A stretch of DNA of 64,000 bases from Lelliottia jeotgali (lineage in GTDB: Bacteria > Pseudomonadota > Gammaproteobacteria > Enterobacterales > Enterobacteriaceae), in the NCBI GenBank assembly GCA_002271215.1, contig CP018628.1:4539335-4603334 (forward strand). Reading direction: 5' to 3'. Positions 37,963 through 53,506 of the stretch are shown one piece after another. The stretch's first letter is position 1; every line of letters begins with the position of its first letter. The notes below the pieces were generated by a model, which did no database searches, was not told where the DNA came from, and worked only from the letters and a program-made list of their open reading frames with translations. A program made the translations under genes and the position numbers.

Positions 37963-39504
37963 ATGCAACTGAATTCCACCGAAATCAGCGAACTGATCAA
38001 GCAGCGCATTGCTCAGTTCAGTGTTGTGAGTGAAGCTCACAACGAAGGTACTATTGTTTCTGTAAGTGACGGTGTTATCCGCATCCACGGCCTGGCCGAT
38101 TGTATGCAGGGTGAAATGATTTCCCTGCCGGGAAACCGTTACGCTATCGCACTGAACCTGGAGCGCGACTCCGTAGGTGCTGTAGTTATGGGCCCGTACG
38201 CTGACCTTGCCGAAGGCATGAAAGTCAAATGTACTGGTCGTATTCTGGAAGTTCCAGTTGGCCGTGGCCTGCTGGGTCGCGTGGTGAACACCCTGGGTGC
38301 ACCAATCGACGGTAAAGGCCCGGTTGATAACGATGGCTTCTCGCCAATCGAAGTTATCGCACCAGGCGTTATCGAACGTCAGTCCGTTGATCAGCCAGTT
38401 CAGACTGGTTATAAATCCGTTGATGCCATGATCCCAATCGGTCGTGGCCAGCGTGAACTGATCATCGGTGACCGTCAGACCGGTAAAACCGCGATGGCAA
38501 TCGATGCGATCATCAACCAGCGCGACTCCGGTATCAAATGTGTGTACGTGGCTATCGGCCAGAAAGCGTCCACCATTTCTAACGTGGTTCGTAAACTGGA
38601 AGAGCACGGCGCACTGGCAAACACCATTGTTGTGGTGGCTACCGCTTCTGAATCCGCTGCACTGCAATACCTGGCGCCATATGCCGGTTGCGCAATGGGC
38701 GAATACTTCCGTGACCGCGGTGAAGATGCACTGATCGTGTACGATGACCTGTCTAAACAGGCTGTTGCTTACCGTCAGGTTTCCCTGCTGCTCCGTCGTC
38801 CACCAGGACGTGAAGCTTTCCCGGGCGACGTATTTTACCTCCACTCCCGTCTGCTGGAGCGCGCATCCCGCGTTAACGCTGAGTACGTTGAGAAGTTCAC
38901 CAATGGTGAAGTTAAAGGTAAAACCGGCTCCCTGACTGCGCTGCCGATTATCGAAACTCAGGCGGGTGACGTTTCTGCGTTCGTTCCGACTAACGTAATT
39001 TCCATTACCGATGGTCAGATCTTCCTCGAAACCAACCTGTTCAACTCCGGTATTCGTCCTGCGGTTAACCCAGGGATTTCCGTATCCCGTGTGGGTGGTG
39101 CTGCTCAGACTAAGATCATCAAGAAACTGTCCGGTGGTATTCGTACCGCTCTGGCACAGTATCGTGAACTGGCTGCGTTCTCTCAGTTCGCTTCCGATCT
39201 GGATGAAGCGACCCGTAAGCAGTTAAGCCATGGTCAGAAAGTGACCGAGCTGCTGAAACAGAAACAGTATGCCCCAATGTCTGTTGCACAACAGGGCCTG
39301 GTGCTGTTCGCGGCTGAACGCGGTTACCTCGAAGATGTGGAACTGGCGAAAATCGGTAGCTTCGAAGCCGCATTGCTGGCTTACGTTGACCGTGATCACG
39401 CTCCGCTGATGCAAGAGATTAACCAGTCCGGTGGCTATAACGACGAAATCGAAGGCAAGCTGAAAGCTATCCTCGATTCCTTCAAAGCAACCCAGTCCTG
39501 GTAA
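37963..39504 (+). CDS. atpA: F1Fo ATP synthase subunit alpha
   Basis: Regulatory nucleotide-binding subunit of F1. P-loop GDRQTGKT at residues 169-176, the arginine finger region [11 protein letters not shown] (Arg376 in E. coli numbering) and C-terminal helical domain. 513 residues as in E. coli. A 342-codon open frame on the opposite strand is a shadow of this gene. Confidence 0.98.
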   Translation: MQLNSTEISELIKQRIAQFSVVSEAHNEGTIVSVSDGVIRIHGLADCMQGEMISLPGNRYAIALNLERDSVGAVVMGPYADLAEGMKVKCTGRILEVPVGRGLLGRVVNTLGAPIDGKGPVDNDGFSPIEVIAPGVIERQSVDQPVQTGYKSVDAMIPIGRGQRELIIGDRQTGKTAMAIDAIINQRDSGIKCVYVAIGQKASTISNVVRKLEEHGALANTIVVVATASESAALQYLAPYAGCAMGEYFRDRGEDALIVYDDLSKQAVAYRQVSLLLRRPPGREAFPGDVFYLHSRLLERASRVNAEYVEKFTNGEVKGKTGSLTALPIIETQAGDVSAFVPTNVISITDGQIFLETNLFNSGIRPAVNPGISVSRVGGAAQTKIIKKLSGGIRTALAQYRELAAFSQFASDLDEATRKQLSHGQKVTELLKQKQYAPMSVAQQGLVLFAAERGYLEDVELAKIGSFEAALLAYVDRDHAPLMQEINQSGGYNDEIEGKLKAILDSFKATQSW

Positions 39505-39554
39505 CGTCCGGCGGCTTGTCTTAGGACAGGCCGCAAGGCATTGAGGAGAAGCTC

Positions 39555-41827
<2,273 letters not shown>

Positions 41828-41847
41828 CGCCTTAATCGGAGGGTGAT

Positions 41848-42267
41848 ATGGCAATGACTTACCACCTGGACGTCGTCAGCGCAGAGCAACAAATGTTCTC
41901 TGGTCTGGTCGAGAAAATCCAGGTAACGGGCAGTGAAGGTGAACTGGGTATTTTCCCAGGGCACGCCCCGCTGCTCACCGCCATTAAGCCTGGTATGATC
42001 CGCATCGTAAAACAGTTCGGTCATGAAGAGTTTATCTATCTGTCTGGCGGCATTCTTGAAGTGCAGCCTGGTAGTGTGACCGTTCTTGCTGATACCGCTA
42101 TTCGTGGACAGGATCTCGACGAAGCACGAGCTCTGGAAGCGAAGCGTAAAGCAGAAGAGCACATTAAGAGCTCTCATGGCGACGTGGATTACGCACAGGC
42201 CTCAGCTGAGCTGGCTAAAGCGATCGCGAAACTTCGCGTTATCGAGTTAACCAAAAAAGCGATGTAA
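41848..42267 (+). CDS. atpC: F1Fo ATP synthase subunit epsilon
   Basis: Rotor-base and inhibitory subunit. N-terminal beta sandwich ([37 protein letters not shown]) and C-terminal helical hairpin (residues about 88-138). 139 residues as in E. coli. Last gene of the atp operon, followed by a strong terminator. Confidence 0.98.
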   Translation: MAMTYHLDVVSAEQQMFSGLVEKIQVTGSEGELGIFPGHAPLLTAIKPGMIRIVKQFGHEEFIYLSGGILEVQPGSVTVLADTAIRGQDLDEARALEAKRKAEEHIKSSHGDVDYAQASAELAKAIAKLRVIELTKKAM

Positions 42268-42288
42268 CACCGGCTTGAAAAGCACAAA

Positions 42289-42319
42289 AGCCAGTCTGGA
42301 TTCCAGACTGGCTTTTTTT
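42289..42319 (+). terminator. atp operon terminator
   Basis: Twelve-base perfect stem AGCCAGTCTGGA/TCCAGACTGGCT followed by seven T, 22 bases after the atpC stop. Confidence 0.93.
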
Positions 42320-42367
42320 ATGGCTGCGTTTCAGATTTTATGGAACTGAAAAGGTGTTTTAATATTT

Positions 42368-42383
42368 TGTGATTTTCGTCACA
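42368..42383 (+). promoter_or_regulatory. CRP-type palindrome 1
   Basis: TGTGATTTTCGTCACA: both half sites of the CRP consensus (TGTGA-N6-TCACA) are perfect. It lies downstream of the atp terminator and upstream of the small ORF at 42472. Confidence 0.75.
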
Positions 42384-42424
42384 AAAATATTGATCGGTTA
42401 AAAATTGAGGAGTAGACTTCTTTT

Positions 42425-42440
42425 TGTGATGTGTGTCACA
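42425..42440 (+). promoter_or_regulatory. CRP-type palindrome 2
   Basis: TGTGATGTGTGTCACA: again two perfect CRP half sites, centred 57 bp from the first. TAGACT at 42413-42418 lies between the two sites and could be a -10. Confidence 0.75.
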
Positions 42441-42471
42441 TAATTAACTCCAGCAAAATTGGGATACCAAC

Positions 42472-42543
42472 ATGAAACTGATCAATAAAGTCATCGCTCT
42501 CTTCAGCAACATGAACGTCTCTTTCGGTACGTTCAACCTGTAA
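42472..42543 (+). CDS. Putative 23-residue peptide downstream of two CRP sites
   Basis: Frame of 23 codons: starts MKLINKVIALFSNMNVSF, a short amphipathic or hydrophobic peptide with a polar centre, and ends at TAA 42541-42543. A weak ribosome site TTGGGAT lies about 8 bases upstream. It follows the two CRP palindromes and precedes a REP that overlaps the convergent PL9 gene. I do not recognise the peptide. It could be a real small protein, or the region could instead encode a small RNA; only the regulatory context supports it. Confidence 0.4.
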   Translation: MKLINKVIALFSNMNVSFGTFNL

Positions 42544-42552
42544 TCTGCTGTA

Positions 42553-42605
42553 TGCCGAGTGGCGCCACGCTTACCGTTGTGTGATAAGCGAAGCGCCATG
42601 TGGCA
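42553..42605. repeat. REP-like palindrome overlapping the 3-prime end of the PL9 gene
   Basis: TGCCGAGTGGCGCCACGCTTA paired with TAAGCGAAGCGCCATGTGGCA, a diverged member of the window's REP family. Its right half is inside the PL9 coding region. Confidence 0.7.
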
Positions 42606-44667
42606 GCTCTTCCCCGCTGTTATTCACGCTCTTCCCGTCCGCGATAAAATAGTTCGTCTCATCAATATTCCCGACCACAGCATCATCATAGCGACCGCGC
42701 TGCGTGCGTATGGATTTATTCCCGCTGAACACACCTTGCGTTGAAGCGTCGCCATACGGGCTCGGACGAAAGATAAAGTTAAAGCGTTGATTGTCCAACG
42801 CCACATTGTTCGTCACCACCAGCTTGCCGGGATTGAAGTTGTCGGTAAATCCATCCAGATGATTCCCTTCCGCTTTGCTGTTACGCACCTCATGCGCCAC
42901 CGGCTGCCCTTCTCCGCCGAGTTTAAAGCCGTTGCTGGTGTTATTGCGGGCGATTGAATTCTCGATCACCACAACGCCGTTTGCGCCATCTTCTATCTTA
43001 TTAAACAGATCAAAACCGTCGTCGATGTTGTCGTGCGAATAGCAATTTTCCAGACGATTGCCCTCCCCGACACGCATCTTCACTGCAAAACCATCGGCAT
43101 TGATTTTGCCGGGATCTTCATTGGCGTAGGATTCAGAGTTAATCACCCGGTTATTGCTTGCCCACAGCGCGCGGCCCACGTTATCCGGGGACGATATTTG
43201 AATGCCCGTATCGTCGTTACGGTATGCGGTGACATTTTCAATCAGGTTATGGCTGCCCTGTATGCGCAGGCTTTTGTCGGTAATATCCACGCCCTTGATA
43301 TCCCAGTAGCTGGCATCCACCAGCAGACCGTGAATCACGGCCTTGCCGTCTGCCTGCAATATTTTGCGCCGATCGGCGTTGCCGCTGGCAGACAGTGGAA
43401 TTTCGCTGCGCGGATAATCCCCGGCTTTAAGGACGATAGTCCCGCCCGGTGCGAGCAGGTCAATTGCTGTGGCTAAATCCAGCGGCGAGGCGAGCGTGCC
43501 TTTTCCGTCGGCTTTTCCATCAGGCGCGGCGTGAATTGTCATTTCTGTAAATTCATTCACTTTATCAACGGTAAATTGCTGCTGAATCGCCTCGCCCTGC
43601 GCGGGGGTAAAGCTCAGGTTAAAGGTATTATTTTCTGTCAGCGTGGTTGGCAAGGAATACATTTCCCCGGCTTTGACTGCTTTATCATTACCGATCACCA
43701 CTTCGTTCTGGCGCACACTAAACACGCCATCGTTATTCGCTCGGGCCTGAACAAGGTACTTATCAGAGGTGCTTTTGCTGGCGGAAGTTAGCTGTACGAC
43801 AACCGGTAGCGCTTTTGCCTGCCAGGGTTTCGAGGCCGAAGTTTCTGCGACCGAGGTGGTCAGCGAGGCGTCCGTTACGGTGATTTTGGCATTACGCGAG
43901 GCGAAAAATCCAACGTAATAGTGGTCTTTATCCTGCACCGAGATCAAGTCCGCACGCGGTACGCTTTGGCTGATCCACTCGTCACTTCCTACGGGAGACC
44001 AGGCGGTGATAAAGCCGTCGTTGGTGCGTTGCAGCTTCAGACGAAATTCCGGCGTTTTGCCCAGGTCGATCTCTTCTTTATAGCTCTGCTTTTTGATTGC
44101 CGCGCCCGCGTTACCCCAGGGTTGGGAAATCCCTTCGCGGGTGACCGCCTGCATTTTGACTCGCTGATGGTCCTTTTTATCCTGCGTCATAATGGCATTC
44201 ATTACCAGGTTTGAGGCCGCTGGAAACTCTTCATAACCCTCTTTTAGCGGCTGCTGGCGCGGCACGCCAATGACATCGCGTACCAGAAGTCCGGCCCCTT
44301 CCTGCGCGGCGGGTTTTGCGCCATTCTCCGGGCCAAACTGCTCAACTTTGACGGTGGCCAACAATTCGAAATTCTCGCGAGTCGGCAGTTCGGTATAGAA
44401 AAAGGTTAACCCGTCGTGAGAATTGGCGATCTTGCCGCCACGACTTTCAATGGTGATGGGTTTTGAGAGATCGGCCACGTCCTGCGGCGTCAGCTTTTTG
44501 CCGTCAATGGTGACGTCGTTGACGCCTATTTTTTCCGGCAACACGTTAGACGAAAAGTTAAGATCGGTTGATTGCCCAAAGGCAATCGCTTTCCAGACGT
44601 GCTGCCCGGCAGCAGAAACAGCAAAGGAGCTACACATCATTAGGGCCAGAGGTATTTTATAATTCAT
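42571..44667 (-). CDS. pelX: PL9-family exopolygalacturonate/pectate lyase (PelX-like), periplasmic
   Basis: Cleaves polygalacturonate by beta-elimination; best fit is exopolygalacturonate lyase PelX of Dickeya (about 75 kDa, periplasmic). A signal peptide ends near VSA-AG at residue 20; residues 21-375 form an N-terminal accessory region, and from about 377 (APDGKADGKGTLASPLDLAT) a right-handed parallel beta-helix runs to the end. The PL9 calcium site of Pel9A (Asp209, 233, 234, 237) maps with identical 24-residue spacing onto Asp525, Asp549, Asp550 and Asp553 (NADGFAVK, NIDDGFD); Lys582 in NGFKLGGEG is the likely catalytic base. SD AGGAG precedes the ATG. A KdgR-type operator lies 44 bases upstream. 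Not present here in E. coli. Confidence 0.88.
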   Translation of the reverse strand: MNYKIPLALMMCSSFAVSAAGQHVWKAIAFGQSTDLNFSSNVLPEKIGVNDVTIDGKKLTPQDVADLSKPITIESRGGKIANSHDGLTFFYTELPTRENFELLATVKVEQFGPENGAKPAAQEGAGLLVRDVIGVPRQQPLKEGYEEFPAASNLVMNAIMTQDKKDHQRVKMQAVTREGISQPWGNAGAAIKKQSYKEEIDLGKTPEFRLKLQRTNDGFITAWSPVGSDEWISQSVPRADLISVQDKDHYYVGFFASRNAKITVTDASLTTSVAETSASKPWQAKALPVVVQLTSASKSTSDKYLVQARANNDGVFSVRQNEVVIGNDKAVKAGEMYSLPTTLTENNTFNLSFTPAQGEAIQQQFTVDKVNEFTEMTIHAAPDGKADGKGTLASPLDLATAIDLLAPGGTIVLKAGDYPRSEIPLSASGNADRRKILQADGKAVIHGLLVDASYWDIKGVDITDKSLRIQGSHNLIENVTAYRNDDTGIQISSPDNVGRALWASNNRVINSESYANEDPGKINADGFAVKMRVGEGNRLENCYSHDNIDDGFDLFNKIEDGANGVVVIENSIARNNTSNGFKLGGEGQPVAHEVRNSKAEGNHLDGFTDNFNPGKLVVTNNVALDNQRFNFIFRPSPYGDASTQGVFSGNKSIRTQRGRYDDAVVGNIDETNYFIADGKSVNNSGEELPHGASLITQR

Positions 44668-44696
44668 CTTATTCTCCTGATTGATAATTGAGCGCC

Positions 44697-44727
44697 ATTA
44701 TCATCAAGATGAAACAGTGTTTCTTTT
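44697..44727 (-). promoter_or_regulatory. KdgR-type operator and -10 of the PL9 gene
   Basis: GAAACAGTGTTTC (44711-44723) is a 13-bp perfect palindrome around one central base inside ATGAAACAGTGTTTCTTTT, matching the pectinolysis repressor KdgR consensus (AATGAAACANNGTTTCATT). On the minus strand GATAAT (44697-44702) just downstream can be the -10, so the operator covers the -35 region. Confidence 0.75.
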
Positions 44728-45011
44728 TTAGGTGTCACAATATTGAATAATTAAAACGCTGTTTTGCTTTGTGCGGATCTTTATTCTTGAGGCGAAAAAA
44801 TCGCTAACCTGTTGTGAACCCTTGCGACTAGCCTTAAGAAAGCTATTTTCCAGAGAAAAAGTGATTTACTCTGACCGCAAAACTATCCTCAAATAGCGAA
44901 TATCGCCGGATGTTGAACGTTTTACCAGCGTTCCATTTTATGACGCAAAATATGTAGAATTTTCAACGTCAAAGGGTTTTACTTCTCACTCAAATTACAG
45001 TCAGGACGCGT
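44728..45011. promoter_or_regulatory. pelX-glmU divergent control region
   Basis: AT-rich interval. On the pelX side a CRP half site (TTGTGACACC, minus strand, near 44732-44741). On the glmU side an AGGA ribosome site lies close before the ATG. In E. coli NagC binds upstream of glmU; I could not place convincing NagC sites here. Confidence 0.45.
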
Positions 45012-46382
45012 ATGTTGAATAATACGATGAGCGTGGTCATCCTTGCCGCTGGCAAAGGTACGCGCATGTATTCCGATCTTCCTAAGGTGCTACACACGCT
45101 GGCAGGAAAGCCAATGGTGCAGCATGTCATTGATGCTGCTGGGGAACTTGGCGCAAGCAAGGTCCATCTGGTGTATGGCCACGGCGGAGATTTGCTCAAG
45201 CAAACCCTGCGTGATGACAAACTCAACTGGGTCCTTCAGGCAGAACAGCTGGGAACGGGCCATGCGATGCAGCAGGCCGCGCCGTTCTTTGCGGATGACG
45301 AAGACATTCTGATGCTCTACGGCGATGTCCCGCTGATCGCGGTAGAAACGCTGACTCGCCTGCGTGAAGCCAAACCGCAGGGTGGAATCGGCTTACTGAC
45401 CGTAAAACTCGACGATCCCACCGGCTATGGCCGCATCACGCGTGAAAACGGCAAAGTGACCGGCATCGTTGAGCACAAAGATGCCTCAGACGAACAGCGT
45501 CAGATTCAGGAAATCAATACGGGTATCCTGATCGCCAACGGCGCGGACATGAAGCGTTGGCTGGCAAAACTGAACAATAACAATGCACAGGGTGAATACT
45601 ACATCACCGATATCATTGCCCTGGCGCACCACGAAGGGAATGAGATTGTCGCTGTTCATCCCGAGCGTCTGAGCGAAGTTGAGGGCGTGAACAACCGCTT
45701 GCAACTTTCCCGTCTGGAACGTGTTTATCAGGCCGAGCAGGCCGAAAAACTGCTGCTGGCGGGCGTGATGCTTCGCGATCCGGCGCGTTTTGACCTGCGC
45801 GGGACGCTGGAACATGGGCGCGATGTCGAAATTGACACTAACGTTATTATTGAAGGTCAGGTCACGCTTGGGAATCGCGTCAAAATCGGCACTGGCTGTG
45901 TTATCAAAAACAGCGTCATTGGCGATGACTGCGAGATTAGTCCATACAGCGTAGTAGAAGATGCGCACCTGGAAGCGGCCTGCACCATCGGTCCGTTCGC
46001 GCGTCTGCGTCCAGGCGCTGAGTTGCTGGAAGGCGCGCACGTTGGCAACTTTGTTGAAATGAAAAAAGCGCGTCTGGGTAAAGGCTCCAAAGCGGGCCAT
46101 CTGAGCTATCTGGGCGATGCGGAAATCGGCGACAACGTGAATATCGGTGCGGGTACGATCACCTGTAACTACGATGGCGCGAACAAGTTTAAAACCATCA
46201 TCGGTGACGATGTGTTTGTCGGTTCCGATACCCAGCTGGTGGCTCCGGTGACGATCGGTAAAGGCGTGACCATCGCTGCCGGAACGACCGTGACGCGCGA
46301 TGTGGCGGATAATGAGCTGGTGCTCAGCCGCGTACCGCAGGTGCACAAGCAAGGCTGGCAGCGCCCGGTGAAGAAAAAGTAA
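45012..46382 (+). CDS. glmU: Bifunctional GlcNAc-1-P uridyltransferase / GlcN-1-P acetyltransferase GlmU
   Basis: Makes UDP-GlcNAc for peptidoglycan and LPS. N-terminal pyrophosphorylase domain with [20 protein letters not shown] (residues 9-28), then a left-handed beta-helix acetyltransferase domain with hexapeptide repeats from about residue 250 ([20 protein letters not shown]) and catalytic His in AGHLSYLGD. 456 residues as in E. coli. glmS follows after 334 bases. Confidence 0.98.
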   Translation: MLNNTMSVVILAAGKGTRMYSDLPKVLHTLAGKPMVQHVIDAAGELGASKVHLVYGHGGDLLKQTLRDDKLNWVLQAEQLGTGHAMQQAAPFFADDEDILMLYGDVPLIAVETLTRLREAKPQGGIGLLTVKLDDPTGYGRITRENGKVTGIVEHKDASDEQRQIQEINTGILIANGADMKRWLAKLNNNNAQGEYYITDIIALAHHEGNEIVAVHPERLSEVEGVNNRLQLSRLERVYQAEQAEKLLLAGVMLRDPARFDLRGTLEHGRDVEIDTNVIIEGQVTLGNRVKIGTGCVIKNSVIGDDCEISPYSVVEDAHLEAACTIGPFARLRPGAELLEGAHVGNFVEMKKARLGKGSKAGHLSYLGDAEIGDNVNIGAGTITCNYDGANKFKTIIGDDVFVGSDTQLVAPVTIGKGVTIAAGTTVTRDVADNELVLSRVPQVHKQGWQRPVKKK

Positions 46383-46388
46383 CAACAA

Positions 46389-46414
46389 GGCGGGTGGCGC
46401 TTCGCTTACCCGCC
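46389..46414. repeat. Single REP unit after glmU
   Basis: GGCGGGTGGCGCTTCGCTTA followed by CCCGCC: one palindromic REP unit starting 7 bases after the glmU stop. Confidence 0.8.
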
Positions 46415-46539
46415 CTACAATTTTGTCTGTCGGCGTCGCCGATGGATGTGGGGTGAGGGGATAACATAATCCCCCGCCCAAAGGCAGTACCTAAAAATAT
46501 AACCCCACTCTCTACAAGGCTCGGGGCGCCCTAAAAAGG

Positions 46540-46668
46540 CATACTCAAAGGATTTCGCGTTGTGACAAGGCGGCAAACGTGAGAGTCCATGGGAGCTTAC
46601 TTAAGTAAGTGACCATGGCGAGCACGTGCAGCCAACGCAGTCACAGCGTGAAGGACGAAGAGTAATAC
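46540..46668. repeat. ERIC (IRU) element in the glmU-glmS interval
   Basis: The centre GGGAGCTTACTTAAGTAAGT, flanked by CCATGG arms (GTCCATGG and GACCATGG), is the ERIC core (consensus CCCCAGGAGCTTAC/GTAAGTGACTGGGG). Outer arms (ATACTCAAAGGATTTCGCG and its inverse near 46645-46668) also pair, so the whole roughly 128-bp palindrome is present. Ends are approximate. The CCCCAG/CTGGGG stem is replaced on both sides by CCATGG, so pairing is kept. Confidence 0.85.
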
Positions 46669-46716
46669 AGGTCAGCGACAACGCATGGCATAACGCCATT
46701 CTCAGGAAATCTAACT

Positions 46717-48546
46717 ATGTGTGGAATTGTTGGCGCAGTTGCGCAGCGTGATATTGCTGAAATCCTTCTCGAAGGTTTACGTCGTCTGGAATACCGTGGC
46801 TACGACTCAGCCGGTCTGGCAGTCGTTGATGCAGAAGGTCATATGACCCGTCTGCGTCGTCTCGGTAAAGTGCAAATGCTGGCGCAAGCAGCGGAAGAAA
46901 CGCCTCTGCACGGCGGAACAGGCATCGCGCACACCCGCTGGGCGACGCACGGCGAACCTTCAGAAGGCAACGCGCACCCGCATGTGTCTGAACACATTGT
47001 GGTGGTGCATAACGGCATTATCGAAAACCACGAACCGCTGCGCGAAGCGTTAAAAGCGCGTGGCTATACCTTTGTCTCTGAAACTGACACCGAAGTTATC
47101 GCGCACCTGGTTCACTGGGAGCTTGAGCAGGGCGGTACGCTGCGCGAAGCCGTGTTGCGCGCCATTCCTCAGCTGCGTGGCGCGTACGGTACGGTAATCA
47201 TGGATTCTCGCGATCCAAGCACCCTGCTGGCGGCACGTTCCGGCAGCCCGATGGTTATCGGCATGGGTATGGGCGAGAACTTCATTGCTTCCGATCAGCT
47301 GGCTCTGCTGCCGGTGACGCGTCGCTTTATTTTCCTCGAAGAGGGTGACATCGCGGAAGTGACCCGTCGCAGCGTGACGGTGTTTGATAATTCCGGCGCG
47401 CTGGTCAAGCGTCAGGAGATCGAATCCAATCTGCAGTACGATGCGGGCGACAAAGGCGCGTACCGTCATTACATGCAGAAAGAGATCTACGAGCAGCCGA
47501 ACGCGATAAAGAACACATTGACCGGGCGTATTAACCACGGTGAAGTGGATCTGAGCGAGCTGGGTGACAACGCCAACGAAATGCTGGCGAACGTCGAGCA
47601 TATCCAGATCGTGGCCTGCGGCACCTCTTACAACTCGGGTATGGTTTCGCGCTACTGGTTTGAAGCGCTGGCGGGCGTGCCGTGCGATGTCGAAATCGCC
47701 TCGGAATTCCGCTATCGCAAATCTGCTGTGCGCCGTAACAGCCTGATGATCACCCTTTCCCAGTCCGGCGAAACGGCGGATACCCTGGCGGCGCTGCGTC
47801 TGTCAAAAGAGCTGGGCTATCTCGGTTCTCTGGCGATCTGCAACGTCCCAGGCTCTTCGCTGGTGCGTGAATCCGATCTGGCGCTGATGACCAAAGCCGG
47901 CACCGAAATCGGCGTGGCGTCGACCAAAGCGTTCACCACTCAGCTGACCGTGCTGTTGATGCTGGTGGCGAAACTGGCGCGTCTGAAAGGCCAGGATGCC
48001 TCTATTGAGCACGATATCGTTCACGGGCTGCAGGCGCTGCCGAGCCGTATCGAGCAGATGCTGTCGCAGGACAAACGCATCGAAGCCCTGGCTGAAGATT
48101 TCTCTGACAAACATCATGCCTTGTTCCTTGGCCGTGGCGATCAGTACCCTATTGCGCTGGAAGGTGCACTGAAGCTGAAAGAGATCTCTTACATCCATGC
48201 GGAAGCCTACGCTGCTGGCGAGCTGAAACACGGCCCGCTGGCGCTGATTGATGCCGACATGCCGGTGATTGTTGTGGCGCCTAACAACGAACTGCTGGAA
48301 AAACTGAAATCGAACATCGAAGAAGTCCGCGCCCGTGGCGGCCAGCTGTACGTCTTCGCCGATCAGGATGCCGGGTTTGTCAGCAACGACAACATGCACA
48401 TCATCGAGATGCCGCACGTCGAAGAAGTTATTGCCCCAATCTTCTACACCGTTCCGCTGCAGCTGCTGGCGTATCACGTCGCGCTGATCAAAGGAACCGA
48501 CGTCGATCAGCCACGTAACCTGGCGAAATCCGTTACCGTAGAATAA
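46717..48546 (+). CDS. glmS: Glutamine-fructose-6-phosphate aminotransferase GlmS
   Basis: First step of amino-sugar synthesis. The N-terminal class II amidotransferase begins [12 protein letters not shown] with nucleophile Cys2 (after Met removal Cys1); the C-terminal half has two SIS isomerase domains ([42 protein letters not shown]) and ends KSVTVE. 609 residues as in E. coli. In E. coli the glmS mRNA is activated by sRNA GlmZ; here the leader also contains an ERIC element. Confidence 0.98.
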   Translation: MCGIVGAVAQRDIAEILLEGLRRLEYRGYDSAGLAVVDAEGHMTRLRRLGKVQMLAQAAEETPLHGGTGIAHTRWATHGEPSEGNAHPHVSEHIVVVHNGIIENHEPLREALKARGYTFVSETDTEVIAHLVHWELEQGGTLREAVLRAIPQLRGAYGTVIMDSRDPSTLLAARSGSPMVIGMGMGENFIASDQLALLPVTRRFIFLEEGDIAEVTRRSVTVFDNSGALVKRQEIESNLQYDAGDKGAYRHYMQKEIYEQPNAIKNTLTGRINHGEVDLSELGDNANEMLANVEHIQIVACGTSYNSGMVSRYWFEALAGVPCDVEIASEFRYRKSAVRRNSLMITLSQSGETADTLAALRLSKELGYLGSLAICNVPGSSLVRESDLALMTKAGTEIGVASTKAFTTQLTVLLMLVAKLARLKGQDASIEHDIVHGLQALPSRIEQMLSQDKRIEALAEDFSDKHHALFLGRGDQYPIALEGALKLKEISYIHAEAYAAGELKHGPLALIDADMPVIVVAPNNELLEKLKSNIEEVRARGGQLYVFADQDAGFVSNDNMHIIEMPHVEEVIAPIFYTVPLQLLAYHVALIKGTDVDQPRNLAKSVTVE

Positions 48547-48555
48547 TCCCTTCAG

Positions 48556-48581
48556 GCTCCACTTTCGGGTGGAGCTTTTTT
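48556..48581 (+). terminator. glmS terminator
   Basis: GCTCCAC/GTGGAGC stem with TTTCGG loop and six T, 10 bases after the glmS stop. Confidence 0.92.
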
Positions 48582-48604
48582 CACCCCCTCCCGTTTTTTT
48601 TATT

Positions 48605-49886
<1,282 letters not shown>

Positions 49887-49907
49887 CAGGATATATTTAA
49901 CGAAGAT

Positions 49908-49978
49908 GGCGGGTGGCGCTACGCTTACCCGCCCTACGGTTTAATCTGTAGGCCCGGTAAGCGTAAGCGCCACCGGGC
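49908..49978. repeat. REP pair between pstS and pstC
   Basis: Inverted units GGCGGGTGGCGCTACGCTTA and GGTAAGCGTAAGCGCCACCG. Inside the operon, it may reduce pstCAB-phoU mRNA relative to pstS or protect the pstS 3-prime end. Confidence 0.85.
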
Positions 49979-50011
49979 ATAATCGTAAAACGTCTCAAAA
50001 TAGAAGAGTGA

Positions 50012-51864
<1,853 letters not shown>

Positions 51865-51898
51865 TTTTGACGGCGCGGCACAACGCGGCGCCGAATGA

Positions 51899-52684
<786 letters not shown>

Positions 52685-52697
52685 TTTGGAGTGAATC

Positions 52698-53423
52698 ATG
52701 GACAATCTCAATCTTAACAAACACATTTCCGGCCAGTTCAACGCAGAGCTGGAAAGTATCCGCACCCAGGTGATGACGATGGGTGGCATGGTCGAGCAGC
52801 AGCTTTCTGATGCGATCACCGCCATGCACAACCAGGACAGCGAGCTGGCGAAGCGCGTTGTCGAAGGCGACAAAAACGTCAACATGATGGAAGTGGCGAT
52901 CGACGAAGCCTGCGTGCGCATCATCGCTAAACGTCAGCCGACGGCGAGCGACCTGCGTCTGGTGATGGCGATCATCAAAACCATCGCTGAGCTGGAACGT
53001 ATTGGCGACGTGGCGGATAAAATCTGCCGCACCGCGCTTGAGAAATTCTCCCACCAGCACCAGCCGCTGCTGGTCAGCCTGGAATCCCTGGGCCGTCATA
53101 CGGTGCAGATGCTGCATGATGTGCTGGATGCGTTCGCGCGTATGGATCTGGATGAAGCGGTACGTATTTACCGTGAAGACAAGAAGGTCGACCAGGAATA
53201 TGAAGGCATCGTGCGTCAGCTGATGACGTACATGATGGAAGATCCACGCACCATTCCAAGCGTGCTGACCGCGCTGTTCTGCGCGCGTTCTATCGAGCGT
53301 ATCGGCGACCGCTGCCAGAATATTTGTGAATACATCTTCTACTTCGTGAAAGGACAAGATTTCCGTCACGTGGGCGGGGATGAGCTGGATAAGCTGCTGG
53401 CGGGTAAAGACCCGAAAGAGTGA
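52698..53423 (+). CDS. phoU: Phosphate signalling regulator PhoU
   Basis: Relays Pst transporter state to the PhoR kinase and keeps the Pho regulon off in high phosphate. 241 residues as in E. coli; two three-helix bundles, each with the metal-binding E(D)xxxD motif ([14 protein letters not shown] and [17 protein letters not shown]). 13 bases after pstB; REP and terminator-like hairpin follow. Confidence 0.98.
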   Translation: MDNLNLNKHISGQFNAELESIRTQVMTMGGMVEQQLSDAITAMHNQDSELAKRVVEGDKNVNMMEVAIDEACVRIIAKRQPTASDLRLVMAIIKTIAELERIGDVADKICRTALEKFSHQHQPLLVSLESLGRHTVQMLHDVLDAFARMDLDEAVRIYREDKKVDQEYEGIVRQLMTYMMEDPRTIPSVLTALFCARSIERIGDRCQNICEYIFYFVKGQDFRHVGGDELDKLLAGKDPKE

Positions 53424-53430
53424 TCTTATT

Positions 53431-53504
53431 GGCGGGTGGCGCTTCGCTTACCCGCCCTACGGGACTTGTAGGCCGGATAAGCGCTAGCGCCATCCGGCTT
53501 TTTT
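53431..53504. repeat. REP pair with T run between phoU and yieH
   Basis: Units GGCGGGTGGCGCTTCGCTTA and GCCGGATAAGCGCTAGCGCC. The second is followed by TTTTTT and can terminate phoU transcription; the genes on both sides converge here. Confidence 0.8.
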
Positions 53505-53506
53505 CA

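Noticed and set aside
37816..38844. 342-codon open frame on the minus strand opposite atpH/atpA
   Set aside because: Long antisense frame caused by the codon bias of atpA; no ribosome site, no family pattern, and atpA is certain.
46540..46668. Possible CRISPR or tRNA-like structure in the glmU-glmS interval
   Set aside because: The palindrome is a single ERIC element; there are no spaced direct repeats.
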